Positions 35,001 to 49,464 of a stretch of DNA of 64,000 bases are shown in pieces. This DNA comes from Prosopocoilus inquinatus (Eukaryota > Arthropoda > Insecta > Coleoptera > Lucanidae): NCBI GenBank assembly GCA_036172665.1, contig JAYKNF010000036.1, forward strand, positions 186,001 through 250,000, written 5' to 3'. Below the pieces are notes generated by a model. The model was given only the letters and a program-made list of their open reading frames with translations. It was not told where the DNA came from and did no database searches. The stretch's first letter is position 1. Every line of letters starts with the position of its first letter. The translations under genes were made by a program, and so were the position numbers.

Positions 35001-35458
35001 AACGAAACAACACGTATTAGCGTTGTTCCTGTGATGTATCTAATCGATCCTTACTCATCTATCATGTTATTTGACGTTTGGATGGACTCCAGTAACTCTG
35101 ATGTGAGATACGAAATTATCGGACGCAGCAGAAGCTGGAAATAGTTTTAAATGAAACAACACGCATTAGCGTTGTGCCTGTGATGTATCTAATCGATCCT
35201 TACTCATCTATCATGTTATTTGACGTTTCGATGGACTCTAGTAACTCTGATGTGATATACGAAGTTTTTGGACGCAGCAGGAGCTAGAAATAGTTTTAAA
35301 CGAAACAACACGTATTAGCGTTGTTCCTGTGATGTATCTAATCGATCCTTACTCATCTATCATGTTATTTGACGTTTGGATGGACTCCAGTATCTCTGAT
35401 GTGAGATACGAAATTTTCGGACGCAGCAGAAGCTGGTAATAGTTTTAAACGAAACAAC
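31734..35458 (+). repeat. I-M dimer-rich region
   Basis: Order I L I M N/I M Q I M N/I M N O/M N/I M N O/M N/I M Q I M N/I M N. In place of the 22-mer, pairs of I-type and M-type units (298 bp) dominate. N/I units (T4 with an I body) are at 32330, 33075, 33671, 34267 and 35012; O/M hybrids (AAACAATCC then M body) are at 33522 and 34118. A 596-bp four-unit period (N/I M N O/M) is repeated at 33671-34266, and Q I M N/I M at 32628 recurs at 34565. This is the most locally amplified part of the window. Confidence 0.87.
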
Positions 35459-38400
35459 ACGCATTAGCGTTGTTCCTGTGATGTATCTAAACAATCCTTA
35501 CTTATCTAACATGTTATTTGACGTTTGGATGGACTCCAGTAAGTCTGATGTGAGATACAAAGTTTTTGGACGCAGCAGTAGCTGGAAATAGTTTAGAACG
35601 AAAAAGCACGTATTAGCGTTGTTCCTGTGATGTATCTAATCGATCCTTACTTAGCTACTATGTTATTTGACGTTTCGATGGACTCCAGTAACTCTAATGT
35701 GAGATACGAAATTTTCGGACGCAGCAGCAGCTGGAAATAGTTTTAAACGAAACAACACATATTAGCGTTGTTCCTGTGATGTAACTAATCGATCCTTACT
35801 CACCTATCATGTTATTTGACGTTTGGATGGGCTCCAGTAACTCTGAAGTGAGATACGAAGTTCTCGGACGCAGCTGAAGCTGGAAATAGTTTTAAACGAA
35901 ACAACACGCATTAGCGTTGTTCCTGTGATGTATCTAATCGATCCTTACTCATCTATCATGTTATTTGACGTTTGGATGGACTCCAGTAAGTCTGATGTGA
36001 GATACAAAGTTTTTGGACGCAGCAGGAGCTAGAAATAGTTTTAAACGAAACAACACGTATTAGCGTTGTTCCTGTGCTGTATCTAATCGATCCTTACTCA
36101 TCTATCATCTTATTTGGCGTTTCGATGGACTCCAGTAGCTCTGATGTGAGATACGACGTTTTCGGACGCAGCAGAAGCTGGAAATAGTTTTAAACGAAAC
36201 AACACGCATTAGCGTTGTTCCTGTGATGTATCTAATCGATCCTTACTCATCTATCATGTTATTTGACGTTTCGATGGACTCCAGTAACTCTAATGTGAGA
36301 AACGAAATTTTCGGACGCAGCAGAAGCTGGAAATAGTTTTAAACGAAACAACACGCATTAGCGTTGTTCCTGTGATGTATCTAATCGATCCTTACTCATC
36401 TATCATGTTATTTGACGTTTGGATGGACTCCAGTAAGTCTGATGTGAGATACAAAGTTTTTGGACGCAGCAGGAGCTGGAAATAGTTTTAAACGAAACAA
36501 CACGTATTAGCGTTGTTCCTGTGCTGTATCTAATCGATCCTTACTCACCTATCATGTTATTTGACGTTTGGATGGGCTCCAGTAACTCTGAAGTGAGATA
36601 CGAAGTTCTCGGACGCAGCTGAAGCTGGAAATAGTTTTAAACGAAACAACACGCATTAGCGTTGTTCCTGTGATGTATCTAATCGATACTTACTCATCTA
36701 TCATGTTATTTGGCGTTTCGATGGACTCCAGTAACTCTAATATGAGAAACGAAATTTTCGGACGCAGCAGAAGCTGGAAATAGTTTTAAACGAAACAACA
36801 CGCATTAGCGTTGTTCCTGTGATGTATCTAATCGATCCTTACTCATCTATCATGTTATTTGACGTTTGGATGGACTCCAGTAAGTCTGATGTGAGATACA
36901 AAGTTTTTGGACGCAGCAGGAGCTAGAAATAGTTTTAAACGAAACAACACGTATTAGCGTTGTTCCTGTGCTGTATCTAATCGATCCTTACTCATCTATC
37001 ATCTTATTTGGCGTTTCGATGGACTCCAGTAGCTCTGATGTGAGATACGACGTTTTCGGACGCAGCAGAAGCTGGAAATAGTTTTAAACGAAACAACACG
37101 CATTAGCGTTGTTCCTGTGATGTATCTAATCGATACTTACTCATCTATCATGTTATTTGACGTTTCGATGGACTCCAGTAACTCTAATGTGAGAAACGAA
37201 ATTTTCGGACGCAGCAGAAGCTGGAAATAGTTTTAAACGAAACAACACGTATTAGCGTTGTTCCTGGGATGTATCTAATCGATCCTTACTCATCTATCAT
37301 GTTATTTGACGTTTGGATGGACTCCAGTAACTCTGATGTGAGATACAAAGTTTTTGGACGCAGCAGGAGCTGGAAATAGTTTTAAACGAAACAACACGTA
37401 TTAGCGTTGTTCCTGTGCTGTATCTAATCGATCCTTACTTATCTATCATGTTATTTGACGTTTCGATGCACTCCAGTAACTCTGATGTGAGATACGAAGT
37501 TTTCGGACGCAGCAGAAGCTGGAAATAGTTTTAAACGAAACAACACGTATTAGCTTTGTTCCTGGGATGTATCTAATCGATCCTTACTCATCTATCATGT
37601 TATTTGACGTTCGGATGGACTCCAGTAACTCTGATGTGAGATACAAAGTTTTTGGACGCAGCAGTAGCTGGAAATAGTTTAGAACGAAAAAACACGTATT
37701 AGCGTTGTTCCTGTGATGTATCTAATCGATCCTTACTTAGCTACTATGTTATTTGACGTTTCGATGGACTCCAGTAACTCTAATGTGAGATACGAAATTT
37801 TCGGACGCAGCAGCAGCTGGAAATAGTTTTAAACGAAACAACACATATTAGCGTTGTTCCTGTGATGTAACTAATCGATCCTTACTCATCTATCATGTTA
37901 TTTGACGTTTGGACGGACTCCAGTAACTCTGATGAGAGATACGACGTTTTTGGACGCAGCAGGAGCTGGAAATAGTTTTAAACGAAACAACACGTATTAG
38001 CGTTGTTCCTGTGCTGTATCTAATCAATCCTTACTCATCTATCATGTTATTTGTCGTTTCGATGGACTCCAGTAGCTCTGATGTGAGATACGACGTTTTC
38101 GGACGCAGCAGAAGCTGGAAATAGTTTTAAACGAAACAACACGCATTAGCGTTGTTCCTTTGATGTATCTAATCGATCCTTACTCATCTAACATGTTATT
38201 TGGCGTTTCGATGGACTCCAGTAACTTTGATGTGAGATACGAAGTTCTCGGACGCAGCTGAAGCTGGAAATAGTTTTAAACGAAACAACACGCATTAGCG
38301 TTGTTCCTGTGATGTATCTAATCGATCCTTACTCACCTATCATGTTATTTGACGTTTGGATGGGCTCCAGTAACTCTGAAGTGAGATACGAAGTTCTCGG

Positions 38401-39779
38401 ACGCAGCTGAAGCTGGAAATAGTTTTAAACGAAACAACACGCATTAGCGTTGTTCCTGTGATGTATCTAATCGATCCTTACTCATCTATCATGTTATTTG
38501 ACGTTTGGATGGACTCCAGTAACTCTGATGTGAGATACGAAATTATCGGACGCAGCAGAAGCTGGAAATAGTTTTAAATGAAACAACACGCATTAGCGTT
38601 GTTCCTGTGATGTATCTAATCGATCCTTACTCACCTATCATGTTATTTGACGTTTGGATGGGCTCCAGTAACTCTGAAGTGAGATACGAAGTTCTCGGAC
38701 GCAGCTGAAGCTGGAAATAGTTTTAAATGAAACAACACGCATTAGCGTTGTTCCTGTGATGTATCTAATCGATACTTACTCATCTATCATGTTATTTGGC
38801 GTTTCGATGGACTCCAGTAGCTCTGATGTGAGATACGACGTTTTCGGACGCAGCAGAAGCTGGAAATAGTTTTAAACGAAACAACACGCATTAGCGTTGT
38901 TCCTGTGATGTATCTAATCGATCCTTACTCATCTATCATGTTATTTGACGTTTGGATGGACTCCAGTAACTCTGATGTGAGATACGAAATTATCGGACGC
39001 AGCAGAAGCTGGAAATAGTTTTAAATGAAACAACACGCATTAGCGTTGTTCCTGTGATGTATCTAATCGATCCTTACTCACCTATCATGTTATTTGACGT
39101 TTGGATGGGCTCCAGTAACTCTGAAGTGAGATACGAAGTTCTCGGACGCAGCTGAAGCTGGAAATAGTTTTAAACGAAACAACACGCATTAGCGTTGTTC
39201 CTGTGATGTATCTAATCGATACTTACTCATCTATCATGTTATTTGACGTTTCGATGGACTCCAGTAACTCTAATGTGAGAAACGAAATTTTCGGACGCAG
39301 CAGAAGCTGGAAATAGTTTTAAACGAAACAACACGCATTAGCGTTGTTCCTGTGATGTATCTAATCGATCCTTACTCATCTATCATGTTATTTGACGTTT
39401 GGATGGACTCCAGTAACTCTGATGTGAGATACGAAATTATCGGACGCAGCAGAAGCTGGAAATAGTTTTAAATGAAACAACACGCATTAGCGTTGTTCCT
39501 GTGATGTATCTAATCGATACTTACTCATCTATCATGTTATTTGGCGTTTCGATGGACTCCAGTAGCTCTGATGTGAGATACGACGTTTTCGGACGCAGCA
39601 GAAGCTGGAAATAGTTTTAAACGAAACAACACGCATTAGCGTTGTTCCTGTGATGTATCTAATCGATCCTTACTCATCTATCATGTTATTTGACGTTTGG
39701 ATGGACTCCAGTAACTCTGATGTGAGATACAAAGTTTTTGGACGCAGCAGTAGCTGGAAATAGTTTAGAACGAAAAAAC
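35459..39779 (+). repeat. HOR run O to I/C
   Basis: Order O D P A' Q K' A B/J R A' Q K S B C D E F G J I J/I L I J K I L I/C. The J/I unit (38588) ends AAATG and leads straight into L, skipping K I. From 37694, the order D E F G x I J/I L I recurs 14 units (2,086 bp) later at 39780, where x is J in the first copy and H in the second. Confidence 0.85.
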
Positions 39780-42759
39780 ACGTATTAGCGTTGTTCCTGT
39801 GATGTATCTAATCGATCCTTACTTAGCTACTATGTTATTTGACGTTTCGATGGACTCCAGTAACTCTAATGTGAGATACGAAATTTTCGGACGCAGCAGC
39901 AGCTGGAAATAGTTTTAAACGAAACAACACATATTAGCGTTGTTCCTGTGATGTAACTAATCGATCCTTACTCATCTATCATGTTATTTGACGTTTGGAC
40001 GGACTCCAGTAACTCTGATGAGAGATACGACGTTTTTGGACGCAGCAGGAGCTGGAAATAGTTTTAAACGAAACAACACGTATTAGCGTTGTTCCTGTGC
40101 TGTATCTAATCAATCCTTACTCATCTATCATGTTATTTGTCGTTTCGATGGACTCCAGTAGCTCTGATGTGAGATACGACGTTTTCGGACGCAGCAGAAG
40201 CTGGAAATAGTTTTAAACGAAACAACACGCATTAGCGTTGTTCCTGTGATGTATCTAATCGATCCTTACTCATCTAACATGTTATTTGGCGTTTCGATGG
40301 ACTCCAGTAACTTTGATGTGAGATACGAAGTTCTCGGACGCAGCTGAAGCTGGAAATTGTTTTAAACGAAACAACACGTATTAGCGTTGTTCCTGTGATG
40401 TATCTAATCGATCCTTACTCATCTATCATGTTATTTGACGTTTGGATGGGCTCCAGTAACTCTGAAGTGAGATACGAAGTTCTCGGACGCAGCTGAAGCT
40501 GGAAATAGTTTTAAACGAAACAACACGCATTAGCGTTGTTCCTGTGATGTATCTAATCGATCCTTACTCATCTATCATGTTATTTGACGTTTGGATGGAC
40601 TCCAGTAACTCTGATGTGAGATACGAAATTATCGGACGCAGCAGAAGCTGGAAATAGTTTTAAATGAAACAACACGCATTAGCGTTGTTCCTGTGATGTA
40701 TCTAATCGATCCTTACTCACCTATCATGTTATTTGACGTTTGGATGGGCTCCAGTAACTCTGAAGTGAGATACGAAGTTCTCGGACGCAGCTGAAGCTGG
40801 AAATAGTTTTAAATGAAACAACACGCATTAGCGTTGTTCCTGTGATGTATCTAATCGATACTTACTCATCTATCATGTTATTTGGCGTTTCGATGGACTC
40901 CAGTAGCTCTGATGTGAGATACGACGTTTTCGGACGCAGCAGAAGCTGGAAATAGTTTTAAACGAAACAACACGCATTAGCGTTGTTCCTGTGATGTATC
41001 TAATCGATCCTTACTCATCTATCATGTTATTTGACGTTTGGATGGACTCCAGTAACTCTGATGTGAGATACGAAATTATCGGACGCAGCAGAAGCTGGAA
41101 ATAGTTTTAAATGAAACAACACGCATTAGCGTTGTGCCTGTGATGTATCTAATCGATCCTTACTCATCTATCATGTTATTTGACGTTTCGATGGACTCTA
41201 GTAACTCTGATGTGATATACGAAGTTTTTGGACGCAGCAGGAGCTAGAAATAGTTTTAAACGAAACAACACGTATTAGCGTTGTTCCTGTGATGTATCTA
41301 ATCGATCCTTACTCATCTATCATGTTATTTGACGTTTGGATGGACTCCAGTATCTCTGATGTGAGATACGAAATTTTCGGACGCAGCAGAAGCTGGTAAT
41401 AGTTTTAAACGAAACAACACGCATTAGCGTTGTTCCTGTGATGTATCTAAACAATCCTTACTTATCTAACATGTTATTTGACGTTTGGATGGACTCCAGT
41501 AAGTCTGATGTGAGATACAAAGTTTTTGGACGCAGCAGTAGCTGGAAATAGTTTAGAACGAAAAAGCACGTATTAGCGTTGTTCCTGTGATGTATCTAAT
41601 CGATCCTTACTTAGCTACTATGTTATTTGACGTTTCGATGGACTCCAGTAACTCTAATGTGAGATACGAAATTTTCGGACGCAGCAGCAGCTGGAAATAG
41701 TTTTAAACGAAACAACACATATTAGCGTTGTTCCTGTGATGTAACTAATCGATCCTTACTCACCTATCATGTTATTTGACGTTTGGATGGGCTCCAGTAA
41801 CTCTGAAGTGAGATACGAAGTTCTCGGACGCAGCTGAAGCTGGAAATAGTTTTAAACGAAACAACACGCATTAGCGTTGTTCCTGTGATGTATCTAATCG
41901 ATCCTTACTCATCTATCATGTTATTTGACGTTTGGATGGACTCCAGTAAGTCTGATGTGAGATACAAAGTTTTTGGACGCAGCAGGAGCTAGAAATAGTT
42001 TTAAACGAAACAACACGTATTAGCGTTGTTCCTGTGCTGTATCTAATCGATCCTTACTCATCTATCATCTTATTTGGCGTTTCGATGGACTCCAGTAGCT
42101 CTGATGTGAGATACGACGTTTTCGGACGCAGCAGAAGCTGGAAATAGTTTTAAACGAAACAACACGCATTAGCGTTGTTCCTGTGATGTATCTAATCGAT
42201 ACTTACTCATCTATCATGTTATTTGACGTTTCGATGGACTCCAGTAACTCTAATGTGAGAAACGAAATTTTCGGACGCAGCAGAAGCTGGAAATAGTTTT
42301 AAACGAAACAACACGTATTAGCGTTGTTCCTGGGATGTATCTAATCGATCCTTACTCATCTATCATGTTATTTGACGTTTGGATGGACTCCAGTAACTCC
42401 GATGTGAGATACAAAGTTTTTGGACGCAGCAGGAGCTGGAAATAGTTTTAAACGAAACAACACGTATTAGCGTTGTTCCTGTGCTGTATCTAATCGATCC
42501 TTACTTATCTATCATGTTATTTGACGTTTCGATGCACTCCAGTAACTCTGATGTGAGATACGAAGTTTTCGGACGCAGCAGAAGCTGGAAATAGTTTTAA
42601 ACGAAACAACACGTATTAGCGTTGTTCCTGGGATGTATCTAATCGATCCTTACTCATCTATCATGTTATTTGACGTTCGGATGGACTCCAGTAACTCTGA
42701 TGTGAGATACAAAGTTTTTGGACGCAGCAGTAGCTGGAAATAGTTTAGAACGAAAAAAC
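39780..42759 (+). repeat. HOR run D to C
   Basis: Order D E F G H I J/I L I M N O D P A' Q K S B C. The J/I unit (40674) shares its AAATG end with the one at 38588. The C unit at 42611 is the third with C68, linking this stretch to 28754 and 37545. The S unit at 42313 has a private AACTCCGATG. Confidence 0.85.
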
Positions 42760-45700
42760 ACGTATTAGCGTTGTTCCTGTGATGTATCTAATCGATCCTT
42801 ACTTAGCTACTATGTTATTTGACGTTTCGATGGACTCCAGTAACTCTAATGTGAGATACGAAATTTTCGGACGCAGCAGCAGCTGGAAATACTTTTAAAC
42901 GAAACAACACATATTAGCGTTGTTCCTGTGATGTAACTAATCGATCCTTACTCATCTATCATGTTATTTGACGTTTGGACGGACTCCAGTAACTCTGATG
43001 AGAGATACGACGTTTTTGGACGCAGCAGGGGCTGGAAATAGTTTTAAACGAAACAACACGTATTAGCGTTGTTCCTGTGCTGTATCTAATCAATCCTTAC
43101 TCATCTATCATGTTATTTGTCGTTTCGATGGACTCCAGTAGCTCTGATGTGAGATACGACGTTTTCGGACGCAGCAGAAGCTGGAAATAGTTTTAAACGA
43201 AACAACACGCATTAGCGTTGTTCCTGTGATGTATCTAATCGATCCTTACTCATCTAACATGTTATTTGGCGTTTCGATGGACTCCAGTAACTTTGATGTG
43301 AGATACGAAGTTCTCGGACGCAGCTGAAGCTGGAAATAGTTTTAAACGAAACAACACGTACTAGCGTTGTTCCTGTGATGTATCTAATCGATCCTTACTC
43401 ATCTATCATGTTATTTGACGTTTGGATGGGCTCCAGTAACTCTGAAGTGAGATACGAAGTTCTCGGACGCAGCTGAAGCTGGAAATAGTTTTAAACGAAA
43501 CAACACGCATTAGCGTTGTTCCTGTGATGTATCTAATGGATCCTTACTCATCTATCATGTTATTTGACGTTTGGATAGACTCCAGTAACTCTGATGTGAG
43601 ATACGAAATTATCGGACGCAGCAGAAGCTGGAAATAGTTTTAAATGAAACAACACGCATTAGCGTTGTTCCTGTGATGTATCTAATCGATACTTACTCAT
43701 CTATCATGTTATTTGACGTTTCGATGGACTCCAGTAACTCTAATGTGAGAAACGAAATTTTCGGACGCAGCAGAAGCTGGAAATAGTTTTAAACGAAACA
43801 ACACGCATTAGCGTTGTTCCTGTGATGTATCTAATCGATCCTTACTCATCTATCATGTTATTTGACGTTTGGATGGACTCCAGTAAGTCTGATGTGAGAT
43901 ACAAAGTTTTTGGACGCAGCAGGAGCTGGAAATAGTTTTAAACGAAACAACACGCATTAGCGTTGTTCCTGTGATGTATCTAATCGATACTTACTCATCT
44001 ATCATGTTATTTGACGTTTCGATGGACTCCAGTAACTCTAATGTGAGAAACGAAATTTTCGGACGCAGCAGAAGCTGGAAATAGTTTTAAACGAAACAAC
44101 ACGCATTAGCGTTGTTCCTGTGATGTATCTAATCGATCCTTACTCATCTATCATGTTATTTGACGTTTGGATGGACTCCAGTAAGTCTGATGTGAGATAC
44201 AAAGTTTTTGGACGCAGCAGGAGCTGGAAATAGTTTTAAACGAAACAACACGTATTAGCGTTGTTCCTGTGCTGTATCTAATCGATCCTTACTTATCTAT
44301 CATGTTATTTGACGTTTGGATGGACTCCAGTAAGTCTGATATGAGATACAAAGTTTTTGGACGCAGCAGGAGCTGGAAATAGTTTTAAACGAAACAACAC
44401 GTATTAGCGTTGTTCCTGTGCTGTATCTAATCGATCCTTACTTATCTATCATGTTATTTGACGTTTCGATGCACTCCAGTAACTCTGATGTGAGATACGA
44501 AGTTTTCGGACGCAGCAGAAGCTGGAAATAGTTTTAAACGAAACAACACGTATTAGCGTTGTTCCTGGGATGTATCTAATCGATCCTTACTCATCTATCA
44601 TGTTATTTGACGTTTGGATGGACTCCAGTAACTCTGATGTGAGATACAAAGTTTTTGGACGCAGCAGTAGCTGGAAATAGTTTAGAACGAAAAAACACGT
44701 ATTAGCGTTGTTCCTGTGATGTATCTAATCGATCCTTACTTAGCTACTATGTTATTTGACGTTTCGATGGACTCCAGTAACTCTAATGTGAGATACGAAA
44801 TTTTCGGACGCAGCAGCAGCTGGAAATAGTTTTAAACGAAACAACACATATTATCGTTGTTCCTGTGATGTAACTAATCGATCCTTACTCATCTATCATG
44901 TTATTTGACGTTTGGACGGACTCCAGTAACTCTGATGAGAGATACGACGTTTTTGGACGCAGCAGGAGCTGGAAATAGTTTTAAACGAAACAACACGTAT
45001 TAGCGTTGTTCCTGTGCTGTATCTAATCAATCCTTACTCATCTATCATGTTATTTGTCGTTTCGATGGACTCCAGTAGCTCTGATGTGAGATACGACGTT
45101 TTCGGACGCAGCAGAAGCTGGAAATAGTTTTAAACGAAACAACACGCATTAGCGTTGTTCCTGTGATGTATCTAATCGATCCTTACTCATCTAACATGTT
45201 ATTTGGCGTTTCGATGGACTCCAGTAACTTTGATGTGAGATACGAAGTTCTCGGACGCAGCTGAAGCTGGAAATTGTTTTAAACGAAACAACACGTATTA
45301 GCGTTGTTCCTGTGATGTATCTAATCGATCCTTACTCATCTATCATGTTATTTGACGTTTGGATGGGCTCCAGTAACTCTGAAGTGAGATACGAAGTTCT
45401 CGGACGCAGCTGAAGCTGGAAATAGTTTTAAACGAAACAACACGCATTAGCGTTGTTCCTGTGATGTATCTAATCGATCCTTACTCATCTATCATGTTAT
45501 TTGACGTTTGGATGGACTCCAGTAACTCTGATGTGAGATACGAAATTATCGGACGCAGCAGAAGCTGGAAATAGTTTTAAATGAAACAACACGCATTAGC
45601 GTTGTTCCTGTGATGTATCTAATCGATCCTTACTCACCTATCATGTTATTTGACGTTTGGATGGGCTCCAGTAACTCTGAAGTGAGATACGAAGTTCTCG

Positions 45701-48700
45701 GACGCAGCTGAAGCTGGAAATAGTTTTAAACGAAACAACACGCACTAGCGTTGTTCCTGTGATGTATCTAATCGATACTTACTCATCTATCATGTTATTT
45801 GACGTTTCGATGGACTCCAGTAACTCTAATGTGAGAAACGAAATTTTCGGACGCAGCAGAAGCTGGAAATAGTTTTAAACGAAACAACACGCATTAGCGT
45901 TGTTCCTGTGATGTATCTAATCGATCCTTACTCATCTATCATGTTATTTGACGTTTGGATGGACTCCAGTAACTCTGATGTGAGATACGAAATTATCGGA
46001 CGCAGCAGAAGCTGGAAATAGTTTTAAATGAAACAACACGCATTAGCGTTGTTCCTGTGATGTATCTAATCGATACTTACTCATCTATCATGTTATTTGG
46101 CGTTTCGATGGACTCCAGTAGCTCTGATGTGAGATACGACGTTTTCGGACGCAGCAGAAGCTGGAAATAGTTTTAAACGAAACAACACGCATTAGCGTTG
46201 TTCCTGTGATGTATCTAATCGATCCTTACTCATCTATCATGTTATTTGACGTTTGGATGGACTCCAGTAACTCTGATGTGAGATACGAAATTATCGGACG
46301 CAGCAGAAGCTGGAAATAGTTTTAAATGAAACAACACGCATTAGCGTTGTGCCTGTGATGTATCTAATCGATCCTTACTCATCTATCATGTTATTTGACG
46401 TTTCGATGGACTCTAGTAACTCTGATGTGATATACGAAGTTTTTGGACGCAGCAGGAGCTAGAAATAGTTTTAAACGAAACAACACGTATTAGCGTTGTT
46501 CCTGTGATGTATCTAATCGATCCTTACTCATCTATCATGTTATTTGACGTTTGGATGGACTCCAGTATCTCTGATGTGAGATACGAAATTTTCGGACGCA
46601 GCAGAAGCTGGTAATAGTTTTAAACGAAACAACACGCATTAGCGTTGTTCCTGTGATGTATCTAAACAATCCTTACTTATCTAACATGTTATTTGACGTT
46701 TGGATGGACTCCAGTAAGTCTGATGTGAGATACAAAGTTTTTGGACGCAGCAGTAGCTGGAAATAGTTTAGAACGAAAAAGCACGTATTAGCGTTGTTCC
46801 TGTGATGTATCTAATCGATCCTTACTTAGCTACTATGTTATTTGACGTTTCGATGGACTCCAGTAACTCTAATGTGAGATACGAAATTTTCGGACGCAGC
46901 AGCAGCTGGAAATAGTTTTAAACGAAACAACACATATTAGCGTTGTTCCTGTGATGTAACTAATCGATCCTTACTCACCTATCATGTTATTTGACGTTTG
47001 GATGGGCTCCAGTAACTCTGAAGTGAGATACGAAGTTCTCGGACGCAGCTGAAGCTGGAAATAGTTTTAAACGAAACAACACGCATTAGCGTTGTTCCTG
47101 TGATGTATCTAATCGATCCTTACTCATCTATCATGTTATTTGACGTTTGGATGGACTCCAGTAAGTCTGATGTGAGATACAAAGTTTTTGGACGCAGCAG
47201 GAGCTAGAAATAGTTTTAAACGAAACAACACGTATTAGCGTTGTTCCTGTGCTGTATCTAATCGATCCTTGCTCATCTATCATCTTATTTGGCGTTTCGA
47301 TGGACTCCAGTAGCTCTGATGTGAGATACGACGTTTTCGGACGCAGCAGAAGCTGGAAATAGTTTTAAACGAAACAACACGCATTAGCGTTGTTCCTGTG
47401 ATGTATCTAATCGATCCTTACTCACCTATCATGTTATTTGACGTTTGGATGGGCTCCAGTAACTCTGAAGTGAGATACGAAGTTCTCGGACGCATCTGAA
47501 GCTGGAAATAGTTTTAAACGAAACAACACGCATTAGCGTTGTTCCTGTGATGTATCTAATCGATACTTACTCATCTATCATGTTATTTGACGTTTCGATG
47601 GACTCCAGTAACTCTAATGTGAGAAACGAAATTTTCGGACGCAGCAGAAGCTGGAAATAGTTTTAAACGAAACAACACGCATTAGCGTTGTTCCTGTGAT
47701 GTATCTAATCGATCCTTACTCATCTATCATGTTATTTGACGTTTGGATGGACTCCAGTAACTCTGATGTGAGATACGAAATTATCGGACGCAGCAGAAGC
47801 TGGAAATAGTTTTAAATGAAACAACACGCATTAGCGTTGTTCCTGTGATGTATCTAATCGATACTTACTCATCTATCATGTTATTTGGCGTTTCGATGGA
47901 CTCCAGTAGCTCTGATGTGAGATACGACGTTTTCGGACGCAGCAGAAGCTGGAAATAGTTTTAAACGAAACAACACGCATTAGCGTTGTTCCTGTGATGT
48001 ATCTAATCGATCCTTACTCATCTATCATGTTATTTGACGTTTGGATGGACTCCAGTAACTCTGATGTGAGATACGAAATTATCGGACGCAGCAGAAGCTG
48101 GAAATAGTTTTAAATGAAACAACACGCATTAGCGTTGTGCCTGTGATGTATCTAATCGATCCTTACTCATCTATCATGTTATTTGACGTTTCGATGGACT
48201 CTAGTAACTCTGATGTGATATACGAAGTTTTTGGACGCAGCAGGAGCTAGAAATAGTTTTAAACGAAACAACTCGTATTAGCGTTGTTCCTGTGATGTAT
48301 CTAATCGATCCTTACTCATCTATCATGTTATTTGACGTTTGGATGGACTCCAGTAAGTCTGATGTGAGATACAAAGTTTTTGGACGCAGCAGGAGCTAGA
48401 AATAGTTTTAAACGAAACAACACGTATTAGCGTTGTTCCTGTGCTGTATCTAATCGATCCTTACTCATCTATCATCTTATTTGGCGTTTCGATGGACTCC
48501 AGTAGCTCTGATGTGAGATACGACGTTTTCGGACGCAGCAGAAGCTGGAAATAGTTTTAAACGAAACAACACGCATTAGCGTTGTTCCTGTGATGTATCT
48601 AATCGATCCTTACTCATCTATCATGTTATTTGACGTTTGGATGGACTCCAGTAACTCTGATGTGAGATACGAAATTATCGGACGCAGCAGAAGCTGGAAA

Positions 48701-48868
48701 TAGTTTTAAATGAAACAACACGCATTAGCGTTGTGCCTGTGATGTATCTAATCGATCCTTACTCATCTATCATGTTATTTGACGTTTCGATGGACTCTAG
48801 TAACTCTGATGTGATATACGAAGTTTTTGGACGCAGCAGGAGCTAGAAATAGTTTTAAACGAAACAAC
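42760..48868 (+). repeat. HOR run D to M
   Basis: Order D E F G H I K A K A B/A B C D E F G H I J K I L I M N O D P A' Q J K I L I M A' Q I M. The first 13 units (42760-44696) match 14156-16092 and 18030-19966 and carry the same GTACTAG and GGATCC markers. Private changes include AAATACTTTT (D, 42760), CAGGGGCTGG (E, 42909), GGATAGAC (I, 43505) and CTTGCTCATC (Q, 47230). The J at 47379 has GCATCTGAAG, seen again only at 52074 and 57216. Confidence 0.85.
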
Positions 48869-49166
48869 ACGTATTAGCGTTGTTCCTGTGATGTATCTAA
48901 TCGATCCTTACTCATCTATCATGTTATTTGACGTTTGGACGGACTCCAGTAACTCTGATGTGAGATACAAAGTTATCGGACGCAGCAGAAGCTGGAAATA
49001 GTTTTAAACGAAACAACACGCATTAGCGTTGTTCCTGTGATGTATCTAATCGATCCTTACTCATCTATCATGTTATTTGACGTTTGGACGGACTCCAGTA
49101 ACTCTGATGTGAGATACAAAGTTATCGGACGCAGCAGAAGCTGGAAATTGTTTTAAACGAAACAAC
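48869..49166 (+). repeat. Monomer class T pair
   Basis: Two successive units with C72 (GGACGG), A101 and G104 followed by GTTATCGG, and CAGAAGCTGG. The second has C4 and AAATTG. A similar unit at 50955 has GTGTCTAATC and ends AAACGATAC. They mark the left edge of the divergent block: the unit before (48720) is an ordinary M. Confidence 0.85.
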
Positions 49167-49464
49167 ACGTATTAGCGTTGTTCCTGTGATGTATCTAATC
49201 GATCCTTACTCATCTATCATGTTATTTGACGTTTGGATGGGCTCCAGTAACTCTGAAGTGAGATACGAAGTTATCGGACGCAGCAGAAGCTGGAAATAGT
49301 TTTAAACGAAACAACACGTATTAGCGTTGTTCCTGTGATGTATCTAATTGATCCTTACTCATCTATCATGTTATTTGACGTTTGGATGGACTCCAGTAAC
49401 TCTGATGTGAGATACAAAGTTTTTGGACGCAGCAGAAGCTGGAAATAGTTTTGAACGAAACAAC
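49167..49464 (+). repeat. Monomer classes U and V
   Basis: U (49167, 54309) has the H body (GGGCTCC, GAAGTG) with GTTATCGG and CAGAAGC. V (49316, 54160, 54458; similar at 51104 and 56246) has T34 (AATTGATCC), ACAAAGTTTTTGG, CAGAAGC and the TTTTGAACG end. V U V occur consecutively at 54160-54606. Confidence 0.85.
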
